Source: DATBIO01 sp036556965 (GTDB lineage: Bacteria > Acidobacteriota > Vicinamibacteria > Fen-336). From it: a stretch of 8,138 nucleotides of DNA. Shown piece by piece: positions 1 through 6,032 of this stretch. Where the stretch lies: NCBI GenBank assembly GCA_036556965.1, contig DATBIO010000034.1:1-8138 (forward strand), written 5' to 3'. The notes under the pieces are model-generated. The model did no database searches. It saw only the letters and a program-made list of their open reading frames with translations, and had not been told where the DNA came from. Each line of letters opens with the position of its first letter. The stretch's first letter is position 1. The position numbers were made by a program, and so were the translations under genes.

Positions 1-57
1 GAAAGGCTCGCCGCGGCGGGCGAGGTCGGCGGCGAGGACGAGGATCTGCCTGTGCAT
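1..57 (-). CDS. N-terminus of a probable second XdhC/CoxI-type maturation factor (partial)
   Basis: Only the first 19 codons are present; the gene runs off the left edge. The visible peptide, MHRQILVLAADLARRGEPF, is a short amphipathic helix ending in a 'RGEPF' turn. That is how XdhC/CoxI-family proteins commonly begin, just before their 'ALATVV' strand. The ATG lies 7 bp after the stop of the MocA-like gene on the same strand, so it is very likely the next gene of that operon. No strong ribosome-binding site precedes it, which fits translational coupling. XdhC-family genes often occur next to mocA-like genes in molybdenum-hydroxylase operons, which supports the guess. The assignment is inferred from very little sequence, and another gene of the same pathway is possible. 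Confidence 0.45.
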   Translation of the reverse strand, partial: MHRQILVLAADLARRGEPF

Positions 58-64
58 GGCCGGG

Positions 65-670
65 TCAGGGTCGGGAGAGCAGCGCGCGCACCTGCTCGTA
101 GTCCGCGGCCACGTCCACGTCCTGCAGGGCCGACGCGGGCCAGGCGGCAACCGCCGCCTCCGCGGCGTGGCGGCGCACGACCTGCCGGGCGCAGCGCTCG
201 TCCTCCCCGGCCAGGATCTCGCCGAAGAGCGCGCGGGCGAAGAGGTGGGGCGGCGCATCCACCTCCCCGTAGCGCGACGTCACCAGCGGCGCTCCGCCCT
301 CCCGGTAGCGCGCGACGAGCGCGGCCAGCATGGCCGCGGTCACGAACGGCATGTCGGCCAGGGCGAGCACGAAGGCGCCGGCCCCCGAAACCTGGTGGAC
401 CCCGCAGCGCAGCGAGGCCCCGGCCCCGAGCGCGTGCTCGGGGTTGAACACGGCCCGGCAGGGCAGGCCGTCGAGCTCGGCACGGATGCGCTCGGCCTCG
501 TGGCCCAGGACCACCACCACCGGATCGAGCCCGGCCTCCAGCGCGGCGCGCGCGGCCCGGCGCACCAGCGTCTCGCCCTCCAGCTCGAGCAACAGCTTGT
601 TGCGCCCCATGCGCGTGGAGGACCCCGCGGCCAGGACCACGCCGGCGACGGGCGCCTCAGCCCTCGACAT
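65..670 (-). CDS. mocA: MocA-like molybdenum cofactor nucleotidyltransferase
   Basis: A 201-aa protein of the MobA/MocA NTP-transferase family, of normal length for it. The nucleotide-binding signature LAAGSSTRMGRNK is at residues 13-25, the NPEHALGAGASLRCG segment is near 76-90, and the metal-binding ALADMP motif is at 103-108. A DVDVAADY motif near the C-terminus corresponds to the usual 'D(I/V)DTPEDY'. Members transfer CMP or GMP onto molybdopterin in the cytoplasm. The 'LAAG' rather than 'LAGG' signature and the XdhC neighbour favour the MocA (cytidylyl, molybdenum hydroxylase) branch over MobA. The GDxGAR segment typical of MocA is replaced here by GEDERCAR, so nucleotide specificity is uncertain. 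Its ATG overlaps the end of xdhC by 14 bp, indicating translational coupling. Confidence 0.85.
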   Translation of the reverse strand: MSRAEAPVAGVVLAAGSSTRMGRNKLLLELEGETLVRRAARAALEAGLDPVVVVLGHEAERIRAELDGLPCRAVFNPEHALGAGASLRCGVHQVSGAGAFVLALADMPFVTAAMLAALVARYREGGAPLVTSRYGEVDAPPHLFARALFGEILAGEDERCARQVVRRHAAEAAVAAWPASALQDVDVAADYEQVRALLSRP

Positions 671-1745
671 GGACCGCCAGATCGCGCTCGCGAAGGTGGG
701 CGGGTGGCCGGCGCGCCCGGACCGACAGCAGCTCCGCCACCACGCTCACCGCCACCTGCTCGGGCCCGTCGGCGCCCAGGTCCAGGCCGACGGGACCGAA
801 GACGCGCGGGTCGTCCGGAGCGCCCAGGCCCTCGAGGATGCGACGCGTGCGCGCCCGCGGCCCCAGCAGGCCCACGTAGGGCAGGTCGGCCTGGATGAGG
901 CGGCGCACCCAGGCCGTGTCGTGCCGGAGCGAGTGCGTCTTGACCACGGCGTAGGACTCGGCGGAGAGGGGCAGGGGTACGGTCGGCACCTCCGCCGCGT
1001 GGGCCACGACGAGGTGCTGCGCCTCCGGGAGCAGCTCCGCGCGCAGGTACCCGGTGCGGTGGTCGGCCACCACGACGCGGAATCCGACGCTGGAGGCGAG
1101 GGCCACCAGCGGCCGTGCGTCGTCGCCCGCCCCGCACACGAGGAGGGTGGGCGGAGGGACCAGCGACTCGAAGAAGACCTGCCGGCCGGCCACCGTCCGC
1201 ACGGCGCAGCGGCCGCTGCCCAGGGCCGCGCGCGCCTCCTGCTCCACGGCGCCGGCCGCCGCCGGGTCCGGCAGGCCGTCCACCACCGCGCCCGAGCCGG
1301 CCACCGCCAGCACGCCGCCCGCGCCACCCTCGTCCGCCTCCATGGCCAGCGTGACCGGCGCGTCGCCTTCGAGGAGCTCCCGGATCCCGGCCCACGCCCG
1401 CGCGCCCTCGGCGGGGATCGGCAAGACCACGAGGTCCACCTCGCCGTTGCACCCGAGCCCCAGGCCCCAGGCCCGGGTCTCGTCGTCGCTGGTGTCGTAG
1501 TGCAGGACCCGGGCGCGGCCGCTGCGCAGCACGGCGCGCCCGACCTCGCGCACGTCCTCCTCCAGGCAGCCGCCGCTGACGCCGCCGGGGCCCGGCCCCC
1601 CTTCCTCCACCAGCAGCTTGGCCCCGGGCCGGCGGTAAGCGGAGCCCTTGATCTGGGTGACGACGGCCACCGCGCTCGCGCGGCCTTCGCGGGCCAGGCG
1701 CAGCGCGCGGTCGAGCACGCGCGCCGTTTCCTGCCAGTGCTTCAC
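657..1745 (-). CDS. xdhC: XdhC-family molybdenum-hydroxylase maturation factor
   Basis: A 362-aa cytoplasmic protein with both XdhC domains. The N-terminal domain has GSAYRRPGAK (34-43), the SGGCLEEDV cysteine motif (57-65, Cys60) and GLGCNG (96-101, Cys99). The C-terminal Rossmann-type domain starts at CGAGDDARPL (204-213), then ADHR (227-230), KTHSLRHD (269-276), YVGLLGPR (290-297) and GLDLGA (320-325). Studied members bind the Mo cofactor and help its sulfuration and insertion into xanthine dehydrogenase-like enzymes. The start is GTG, chosen because AGGAG lies 7 nt upstream and the homologous region begins at once. It is first in a minus-strand operon with the MocA-like gene and the partial gene at the left edge. 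The hydroxylase itself is not in the window. Confidence 0.93.
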   Translation of the reverse strand: MKHWQETARVLDRALRLAREGRASAVAVVTQIKGSAYRRPGAKLLVEEGGPGPGGVSGGCLEEDVREVGRAVLRSGRARVLHYDTSDDETRAWGLGLGCNGEVDLVVLPIPAEGARAWAGIRELLEGDAPVTLAMEADEGGAGGVLAVAGSGAVVDGLPDPAAAGAVEQEARAALGSGRCAVRTVAGRQVFFESLVPPPTLLVCGAGDDARPLVALASSVGFRVVVADHRTGYLRAELLPEAQHLVVAHAAEVPTVPLPLSAESYAVVKTHSLRHDTAWVRRLIQADLPYVGLLGPRARTRRILEGLGAPDDPRVFGPVGLDLGADGPEQVAVSVVAELLSVRARRPPAHLRERDLAVHVEG

Positions 1746-1752
1746 GGCGGGA

Positions 1753-1757
1753 CTCCT
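1753..1757 (-). promoter_or_regulatory. Ribosome-binding site of xdhC
   Basis: AGGAG on the minus strand, 7 nt before the GTG at 1745. It supports the non-ATG start of xdhC. Confidence 0.65.
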
Positions 1758-1769
1758 CGCTTCCCGGGC

Positions 1770-1799
1770 AGTCTATCGGCAACCGGAATCGCCGGGCAA
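1770..1799 (-). promoter_or_regulatory. Possible sigma70-type promoter for the xdhC operon
   Basis: On the minus strand, TTGCCC (1799-1794) is followed after 18 bp by TAGACT (1775-1770). The -10 element begins 30 nt upstream of the xdhC GTG, leaving a short leader that holds the ribosome-binding site. The match is partial (four of six bases at each box), but this is the least GC-rich part of the 118-bp gap between tonB and xdhC. No convincing terminator for tonB was seen in the same gap, so readthrough from tonB remains possible. Confidence 0.3.
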
Positions 1800-1863
1800 C
1801 CCGTGCCCGCGGGGCGAGGAGCGCCCGGCTTCGGCGGCTAATGGCGTGCCGGCGGGCCGCGCG

Positions 1864-2673
1864 CTAGGGCTTCGAGTTGAAGTGGAAGACCACGGTGACG
1901 TTCACCAGGAACTCGGTGGGCGCCCCGTTGAGGAGGAGCGGCTGGTAGCGCCACTGCTTGACCGCGGTCAGGGCCGCGTCGTCGAGGAGGGGGATGCTGC
2001 GCAGGATGCGCGCGCTCTTGACGTAGCCGTCCACTCCCACGTGCGCCTCGAGGATGACGATACCGGAGACGCGCGCCATGCGTGCGAGCTCGGGGTACAC
2101 GGGCGCCACGTTGCGCACGAGCTTGGGCGGGCGGATGTGCCCGCCCACGCGCACGACCTTGACCGGAGGCGGCGCCGTCGGCAGCCCGCCGATGATGCCT
2201 CCCACCACGCCACCCGGCACGCCGCCCTCGACGCCGCCGGGCACGCCGCCTTCCACGCCGATGTCCAGGCCCTCCTCGGGACGCACCTCCGCGGGGACGT
2301 CGATGGGGGCCACGAAGCGCGCCGGCTCGGCGGGGCGGGGCGCCGCCGGGGCCCTCGGCGCGGGCCGGACCCCGGCGGCGGGAGGAGGAGGCGGCGGCGG
2401 CGGTGGAGCGAGCTCGGACGGTTGCACGAAGAACGCACGCACGACCTGTCCGGGCTCGGGCAGGACCTCGTCCGACAGGAGCGGGACGAGGAGCACCACG
2501 CCGACGAAGAGGGCGTGGATGATCGTGGAGGCCACCAGCACGCGCGCCCCCCGGCCCTTCCGGCGAGGCCCCGAGAGCACGAGGGCCTGGAAGCGCGGCG
2601 GGGGCCCGAGCCGTGCGACCACCGGCGTCGCCCGGGTCACGAGGGACGGCGGGACGGCGGGAGCTGCGGCCAT
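1864..2673 (-). CDS. tonB: TonB-family energy transducer
   Basis: A 269-aa inner-membrane protein that would couple the proton-motive force to outer-membrane receptors or transporters. Residues 1-44 are a basic, Pro-rich cytoplasmic tail. One membrane helix spans about 45-66 (VLVASTIIHALFVGVVLLVPLL). A periplasmic linker follows with nine prolines at 90-98, a Pro/Ala-rich stretch, and three copies of an 8-residue Gly/Val repeat (139-162). The TonB C-terminal domain covers about 180-269, with PVYP (191-194), a 'DG-V' turn, 'LDDAALTAVKQWRYQP' and a final FHF strand. The start was chosen at the ATG with AGGAGG 5 nt upstream; the frame stays open further upstream without family-like sequence. No exbB/exbD genes are in view, so its partners must be elsewhere. 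Its specific receptor cannot be told. Confidence 0.9.
   Translation of the reverse strand: MAAAPAVPPSLVTRATPVVARLGPPPRFQALVLSGPRRKGRGARVLVASTIIHALFVGVVLLVPLLSDEVLPEPGQVVRAFFVQPSELAPPPPPPPPPAAGVRPAPRAPAAPRPAEPARFVAPIDVPAEVRPEEGLDIGVEGGVPGGVEGGVPGGVVGGIIGGLPTAPPPVKVVRVGGHIRPPKLVRNVAPVYPELARMARVSGIVILEAHVGVDGYVKSARILRSIPLLDDAALTAVKQWRYQPLLLNGAPTEFLVNVTVVFHFNSKP
2188..2259 (-). repeat. Three 24-bp tandem repeats inside tonB
   Basis: Three in-frame 24-bp units encode GVEGGVPG, GVEGGVPG and GVVGGIIG (residues 139-162). The first two units are identical in protein and differ only at third codon positions; the third has diverged. They form a flexible Gly-rich part of the periplasmic linker. Confidence 0.85.
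2380..2406 (-). repeat. Poly-proline codon tract in tonB
   Basis: Nine consecutive proline codons, seen as a (GGN)n run on the plus strand, encode residues 90-98 of the TonB linker. Such tracts stiffen the periplasm-spanning region and can change length by slippage. Confidence 0.8.
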
Positions 2674-2678
2674 GGATG

Positions 2679-2684
2679 CCTCCT
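2679..2684 (-). promoter_or_regulatory. Ribosome-binding site deciding the tonB start
   Basis: AGGAGG on the minus strand, 5 nt before the ATG at 2673. It fixes the tonB start there rather than further upstream in the same open frame. Confidence 0.8.
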
Positions 2685-2741
2685 GCGCCGCCAAAGAACC
2701 AATCCCCGTGCCACGCCTGCCGCCGCGCGATCGGGCCCTGA

Positions 2742-2757
2742 TGCGCCCCTTGGCGCA
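2742..2757. other. Inverted repeat in the divergent intergenic region
   Basis: TGCGCC, CCTT loop, GGCGCA: a perfect 6-bp stem between the divergent tonB and Cys-repeat genes. It could be an RNA hairpin or an operator half-site pair. In such GC-rich DNA a 6-bp stem can also arise by chance. Confidence 0.3.
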
Positions 2758-2760
2758 CGA

Positions 2761-2787
2761 GCGGCGGCAACCGGCCGCAGCTTTTTC
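2761..2787 (+). terminator. Terminator-like or attenuator-like hairpin with T-tract
   Basis: GCGGCGG, loop CAA, then CCGGCCGC can fold into a 7-bp stem with one bulged G. Two bases after the stem come CTTTTTC, the only T-run in the region. On the plus strand it lies about 135 nt upstream of the Cys-repeat gene, so it would act as a leader attenuator or block stray transcription into that gene run. The function is inferred from shape alone. Confidence 0.3.
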
Positions 2788-2802
2788 GGTGGCGGCGCGG
2801 CT

Positions 2803-2821
2803 CGACGCGTTTCTTGCGTCG
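2803..2821. other. Inverted repeat CGACGC/GCGTCG
   Basis: A 6-bp perfect stem (2803-2808 with 2816-2821) around a T-rich 7-nt loop, in the same divergent spacer. It is a candidate operator or leader hairpin. The evidence is limited to symmetry. Confidence 0.25.
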
Positions 2822-2910
2822 GCGGAGGGCCAGACGGCGCACGACGGGCGCTTCCACCCCGGCACCCTGCTTGCACCGGCAGCGGGCAACCTGCGCTCGC
2901 GCCGAGTGCG

Positions 2911-2917
2911 AAGGAGG
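2911..2917 (+). promoter_or_regulatory. Strong ribosome-binding site deciding the start of the Cys-repeat gene
   Basis: AAGGAGG, 5 nt before the GTG at 2923. It selects this GTG although the same frame is open much further upstream. Confidence 0.8.
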
Positions 2918-2922
2918 AGACC

Positions 2923-3276
2923 GTGACGAGCCCCGCGCCATCGGACGCCCGGTATCGTGCCTACTGGGAAGCCATCCAGCGGCACGTCTGCTCCGTCTGC
3001 CTCGACCAGGCGAGCGACGGAACCTGCGGCCTCACGCGCCGCACCTGCGCCATCCAGCGGCACCTCCCGCGCCTGGCCGAGGTCCTCTCCAGGGTCGAGA
3101 GCCCGCGCATGGACGAGTACGAGGCCGCCATCCGGGCCGAGATCTGCAGCACGTGCCCCGAAGAGGACGCCTCGGGCCGCTGCGCGCTGCGCGCCAGCAC
3201 GGACTGCGCGCTCTACACCTACCTGCCCCTGGTCCTGGAGGCGGTGGAGAGCGTGAAGGCGGAGACGACGACGTGA
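2923..3276 (+). CDS. Small protein with two tandem four-cysteine modules (function unknown)
   Basis: A 117-aa soluble protein with no signal peptide or membrane segment. It has eight cysteines in two sets: 23, 26, 35, 42 and 75, 78, 87, 95. The patterns are C-x2-C-x8-C-x6-C and C-x2-C-x8-C-x7-C. The sets are offset by 52 residues and the copies align throughout: VCSVCLDQASDGTC with ICSTCPEEDASGRC, CAIQRHLP with CALYTYLP, then a helix LxxVLxxVES / LxxVLEAVES. This is an internal duplication. The spacing suggests two metal sites (Fe-S or Zn), but that is inference. The start is GTG, set by a strong ribosome-binding site. It overlaps the radical SAM gene by 4 bp (GTGA), so the two are almost certainly translated together. 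I do not recognise a characterised family; an electron donor, carrier or small partner of the radical SAM enzyme is plausible. Confidence 0.85.
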   Translation: MTSPAPSDARYRAYWEAIQRHVCSVCLDQASDGTCGLTRRTCAIQRHLPRLAEVLSRVESPRMDEYEAAIRAEICSTCPEEDASGRCALRASTDCALYTYLPLVLEAVESVKAETTT

Positions 3277-4430
3277 GCAGCGGCGCGGCGCCCGCGACGG
3301 GAGGACACGCGCGCGGGGGCCCCGCCGCGGTGGACTTCGCCCAGGCTCCCTTCCTCGTGATCTGGGAGACCACGCAGGCCTGCGCCCTGGCCTGCCGGCA
3401 CTGCCGCGCCTCGGCCCGGCCCTGGCGCGACCCCCTGGAGCTGAGCACCGCGGAGGGCGAGGCGCTCGTCGGCGCCGTGGCCGGCATGGGCACGCCGATC
3501 ATGGTCTTCAGCGGCGGCGATCCCGTGAACCGCCCCGACCTGCTCGACCTCGTGCGCTGCGCCAAGGGCCACGGCCTGCGCGCGGCCACCATCCCCGCGG
3601 CCACGGACGCCCTCACGCCGGACCTCGTGCGGCGGCTGAAGGCGGCCGGCCTCGACCAGATGGCGCTGAGCCTCGACTACCCCCGGGCGGAGCTCCATGA
3701 CGCCTTCCGGGGGGTGCCGGGCGCATTCGACAAGACGATGGCCGCCGCGGGATGGGCGCGCGCGGAGGGGCTCCCGCTCCAGATCAACACCACGGTGGCC
3801 GCGGACACGGCCCCGTACCTGGCGGAGATGGCGGACCTCGTCGAGTCGCTGGGCGTCGTCTTCTGGGAGGTCTTCTTCCTGGTGCCCGTGGGGCGCGGGG
3901 TCGAGCTCGGCGGCCTGGCCGCCCACGACTGCGAGCGGATCTTCGACCTGCTCTACCGCACCCAGAAGAAGGGCACCTTCATCGTCAAGGTGACGGAGGC
4001 GCCGCACTACCGCCGCCACGTCGCCCAGCGCGAGCGGCACGCGGAGGGGGCGCGCGGGCGGCCCACCAGCGCGGTGGCCATGCCGGGCCTCCTCACCACC
4101 TCCGAGGGCCCGGGCCACACCGTCGGCCTGGCCCCGCGGGGCGTGAACGCCGGCAACGGCTTCCTGTTCGTGTCGCACCGCGGCGAGATCTTCCCCAGCG
4201 GCTTCCTGCCCCACGCCGTGGGCAACGTGCGCACGCACGACCTCGCCGACGCCTACCGGAACTCGTCGCTCTTCCGGGACCTGCGCAACCCCGACCTGCT
4301 CGGCGGCCGCTGCGGCCGCTGCGAGTACCGGCAGATCTGTGGCGGCTCGCGCTCGCGCGCGCTGGCCCTGACCGGCGACCTGTTCGCCACCGACCCCTGG
4401 TGCGTCTACGAGCCGCTCCGGGCGGACTGA
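3273..4430 (+). CDS. Radical SAM/SPASM protein of the AhbD/NirJ-like group (TIGR04053-type)
   Basis: A 385-aa cytoplasmic enzyme. The S-adenosylmethionine-binding 4Fe-4S motif C-x3-C-x2-C is at Cys37, 41 and 44 (ACALACRHC), followed by the GGDP SAM-binding motif (81-84). A SPASM-like C-terminus has Cys347, 350, 356 and 377 in CGRCEYRQICGGSRSRA, TGD and WCVYEP contexts, probably for an auxiliary cluster. Other hallmarks are SLDYP, FRGVPGAFDKT, NTTV, FFLVPVGRG, EAPHYRR and GEIFPSGFLP-x4-GNVR, which fit the family I know as TIGR04053, related to the heme/heme-d1 enzymes AhbC, AhbD and NirJ. The reaction is unproven. The GTG start overlaps the preceding TGA. Lying next to cytochrome c maturation and protoporphyrinogen oxidase genes hints at tetrapyrrole work, but peptide modification is also possible for SPASM enzymes. 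Confidence 0.88.
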   Translation: MSSGAAPATGGHARGGPAAVDFAQAPFLVIWETTQACALACRHCRASARPWRDPLELSTAEGEALVGAVAGMGTPIMVFSGGDPVNRPDLLDLVRCAKGHGLRAATIPAATDALTPDLVRRLKAAGLDQMALSLDYPRAELHDAFRGVPGAFDKTMAAAGWARAEGLPLQINTTVAADTAPYLAEMADLVESLGVVFWEVFFLVPVGRGVELGGLAAHDCERIFDLLYRTQKKGTFIVKVTEAPHYRRHVAQRERHAEGARGRPTSAVAMPGLLTTSEGPGHTVGLAPRGVNAGNGFLFVSHRGEIFPSGFLPHAVGNVRTHDLADAYRNSSLFRDLRNPDLLGGRCGRCEYRQICGGSRSRALALTGDLFATDPWCVYEPLRAD

Positions 4431-4432
4431 CC

Positions 4433-4439
4433 GAGGAGG
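4433..4439 (+). promoter_or_regulatory. Ribosome-binding site deciding the resB start
   Basis: GAGGAGG ends directly against an ATG at 4440, too close to use, and lies 6 nt before a second in-frame ATG at 4446. The second ATG is therefore preferred. Confidence 0.7.
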
Positions 4440-4445
4440 ATGACG

Positions 4446-5897
4446 ATGGCACGCTGGTGGAGCCGGGTCTACAGGGTGCTGGCCTCCGTGCACCTCGCCG
4501 TCATCACCATGGCGGCCATCGGGGCGGCCTGCGTCGCGGCCACCTTCCACGAGGCCTCGCGCGGCACGGCGGCCACCCGCCGGCTGTTCTACGACGCGCC
4601 GTGGTTCACGGGCCTCCTCGTGATCCTGGCCGTCAACATCCTCTGCTCCACCATCAAGCGGTACCCCTGGACGCGGCACAACGTGGGGTTCGTGATCGCC
4701 CACGCCGGCATCCTGATCCTGCTCGGGGGCTCCCTGGTCTCCCTGCACTCCGGCCTGGACGGGCGCATGGCCGTGGTGGAGGGCGAGAGCTCGGACCAGC
4801 TCGCGCTGCCCGGCGAGTCGCTGCACGTCGGCCTCCCCGACGGCACGCATGCCGTGATCCCCGTCGCCTTCGCCACCAGCCCCCCCGCTCCCGGCACGCG
4901 GCTCGCCCTCCCCGGCTCCACGGCCGCGGTGGTGGTGGAGGAGTACCAGCCGAACGTGCGCCTGGGTGACGTTTGGGCGGAAGCGGTGCCCGGACAGGAC
5001 GGGCCGCCCGCCCTGCAGTTCACCCTCGGGGGCCACGTCCAGCCCCAGACGGGGTGGCTCATGGCGAACGGCCGGGAGGACCACCTCGAGTACGGGCCGG
5101 TCCTCTTCTCGCTGCACGGCGCGGCCGACGCGAAGCAGCGGCAGACCATGCTGCGCACGGCGCGCGACCGGAACGTGCTGGCCTTCGTGATCGGGCCGGA
5201 CGGACGCCTCGACTACGCCATCTCGACCGTCAAGGGCACGCCGCGCACCGGCGCCGCCGGCGCGGGCGACACCATCGCCACCCCCTGGATGGGGCTCACC
5301 GTCCACGTCGACCGGGTCCTCGCGCGCGCCGCGCGCCACCGCGTGGCCACGCGGCTGCCCCTCCCGAAGAAGGACGAGGACCGCGCGCCCGCCGTCCGCC
5401 TGCGCCTGGAGGGCACGGACTCCGCCGCCGCGCGGTGGCTCGCCTTCTCGGACACCGAGCACATCGCCCTGCCCGCCGGCATGGCCCACGTCGGCTACGG
5501 CCCCGTCGAGACCACGCTCCCCTTCCGCGTGGCCCTCCTCGACTTCAAGTCCGAGACCTATCCCGGCTCCCGCATGGCCGCCACCTACGAGAGCCAGGTG
5601 CGCGTGGACGACCCGGAGCGGGGCACCTCCTTCCACCACATCTCGATGAACCACCCCCTGCACTACCGCGGGTACACCTTCTTCCAGGCCTCCTTCGTGG
5701 CGGGCGAGCCGGCGACCTCCGTCTTCTCCGTGTCCCGCGCGCCCGGGCTGCCCCTCGTCTACCTGGGAACGACGCTGATCGGCGTCGGCGTGCTCTGGCT
5801 GTCGTTCGTGAAGCGGTGGGTGGCACGGAGGCAGGCGCGCCAGGCCCTGGCGGCCCGGCGCGGCCCCGTTCCCGCCATGGCCCACGCCCGCGGCTGA
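4446..5897 (+). CDS. resB: ResB/Ccs1 cytochrome c biogenesis protein (System II)
   Basis: A 483-aa membrane protein that with CcsA forms the System II synthetase exporting heme and attaching it to CXXCH motifs of apocytochromes c. Three N-terminal membrane helices lie at about 10-34, 53-70 and 79-100. The third carries His86 (GFVIAHAGILILLGG), which matches the intramembrane heme-ligand histidine of the CcsB half. A periplasmic domain of about 330 residues follows and ends with the ResB hallmark MNHPLHYRGYTFFQASF. A fourth helix (LPLVYLGTTLIGVGVLWLSF) and a basic cytoplasmic tail complete the protein. It starts 15 bp after the radical SAM gene. Sequence divergence is high in the periplasmic domain, as usual for ResB, but the ends and the following CcsA make the call firm. 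Confidence 0.92.
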   Translation: MARWWSRVYRVLASVHLAVITMAAIGAACVAATFHEASRGTAATRRLFYDAPWFTGLLVILAVNILCSTIKRYPWTRHNVGFVIAHAGILILLGGSLVSLHSGLDGRMAVVEGESSDQLALPGESLHVGLPDGTHAVIPVAFATSPPAPGTRLALPGSTAAVVVEEYQPNVRLGDVWAEAVPGQDGPPALQFTLGGHVQPQTGWLMANGREDHLEYGPVLFSLHGAADAKQRQTMLRTARDRNVLAFVIGPDGRLDYAISTVKGTPRTGAAGAGDTIATPWMGLTVHVDRVLARAARHRVATRLPLPKKDEDRAPAVRLRLEGTDSAAARWLAFSDTEHIALPAGMAHVGYGPVETTLPFRVALLDFKSETYPGSRMAATYESQVRVDDPERGTSFHHISMNHPLHYRGYTFFQASFVAGEPATSVFSVSRAPGLPLVYLGTTLIGVGVLWLSFVKRWVARRQARQALAARRGPVPAMAHARG

Positions 5898-5918
5898 GGC
5901 GGCAAGCCGTTCGCCGCC
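5898..5918 (+). other. Hairpin directly after the resB stop
   Basis: GGCGGC, 9-nt loop, GCCGCC: a perfect 6-bp stem starting at the base after the TGA. There is no T-tract, so it is not a classical intrinsic terminator. It could protect the 3' end of a processed mRNA or reduce readthrough. Confidence 0.3.
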
Positions 5919-5930
5919 GCCCCTCCCGGA

Positions 5931-5943
5931 CGCAAGCCTTGCG
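5931..5943. other. 13-bp palindrome CGCAAGCCTTGCG
   Basis: A perfect odd-length palindrome (CGCAAG, C, CTTGCG) in the 135-bp gap between resB and ccsA. This is the only gap of any size in the plus-strand gene run. As DNA it has the form of a regulator half-site pair; as RNA it could form only a 5-bp stem with a 3-nt loop. A role is not established. Confidence 0.25.
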
Positions 5944-6020
5944 CCGAATCCCCCCGAAAACACGTCCGCAGCCCGGGAACGGCTCTTGAAGGAGGGCACG
6001 ACACGCGCACCCTGCGCCGC

Positions 6021-6026
6021 GAGGAG
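6021..6026 (+). promoter_or_regulatory. Ribosome-binding site of ccsA
   Basis: GAGGAG, 6 nt before the ATG at 6033. It supports that start, which is also the one that yields an intact signal peptide. Confidence 0.65.
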
Positions 6027-6032
6027 CCTGCC

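Noticed and set aside
330..1841. Long plus-strand frame opposite mocA and xdhC
   Set aside because: Shadow of the two minus-strand genes. Its Arg/Ala/His/Gln-rich translation has no recognisable domain, while the minus-strand proteins carry complete family signatures.
1648..2922. Plus-strand open frame upstream of the Cys-repeat gene that could extend it by over 400 residues
   Set aside because: It runs antisense through tonB, is Arg/Ala/Gly/His-rich without motifs, and a strong AAGGAGG sits 5 nt before the GTG at 2923, where the conserved-looking protein begins.
2674..3063. Upstream extension of the tonB open frame on the minus strand
   Set aside because: It would overlap the start of the divergent Cys-repeat gene. 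The ATG at 2673 has an AGGAGG at ideal spacing and the extension has no TonB-like sequence.
2923..3276. Cys-rich protein read as a RiPP precursor for the radical SAM enzyme
   Set aside because: The cysteines are in two duplicated metal-type modules within helices, with no leader/core division, so a substrate peptide is not the simplest reading. It is kept only as an alternative.
5989..5995. AAGGAGG as the ribosome-binding site of a small gene between resB and ccsA
   Set aside because: No ATG, GTG or TTG lies 4-12 nt downstream. The ccsA start has its own GAGGAG at 6021-6026.
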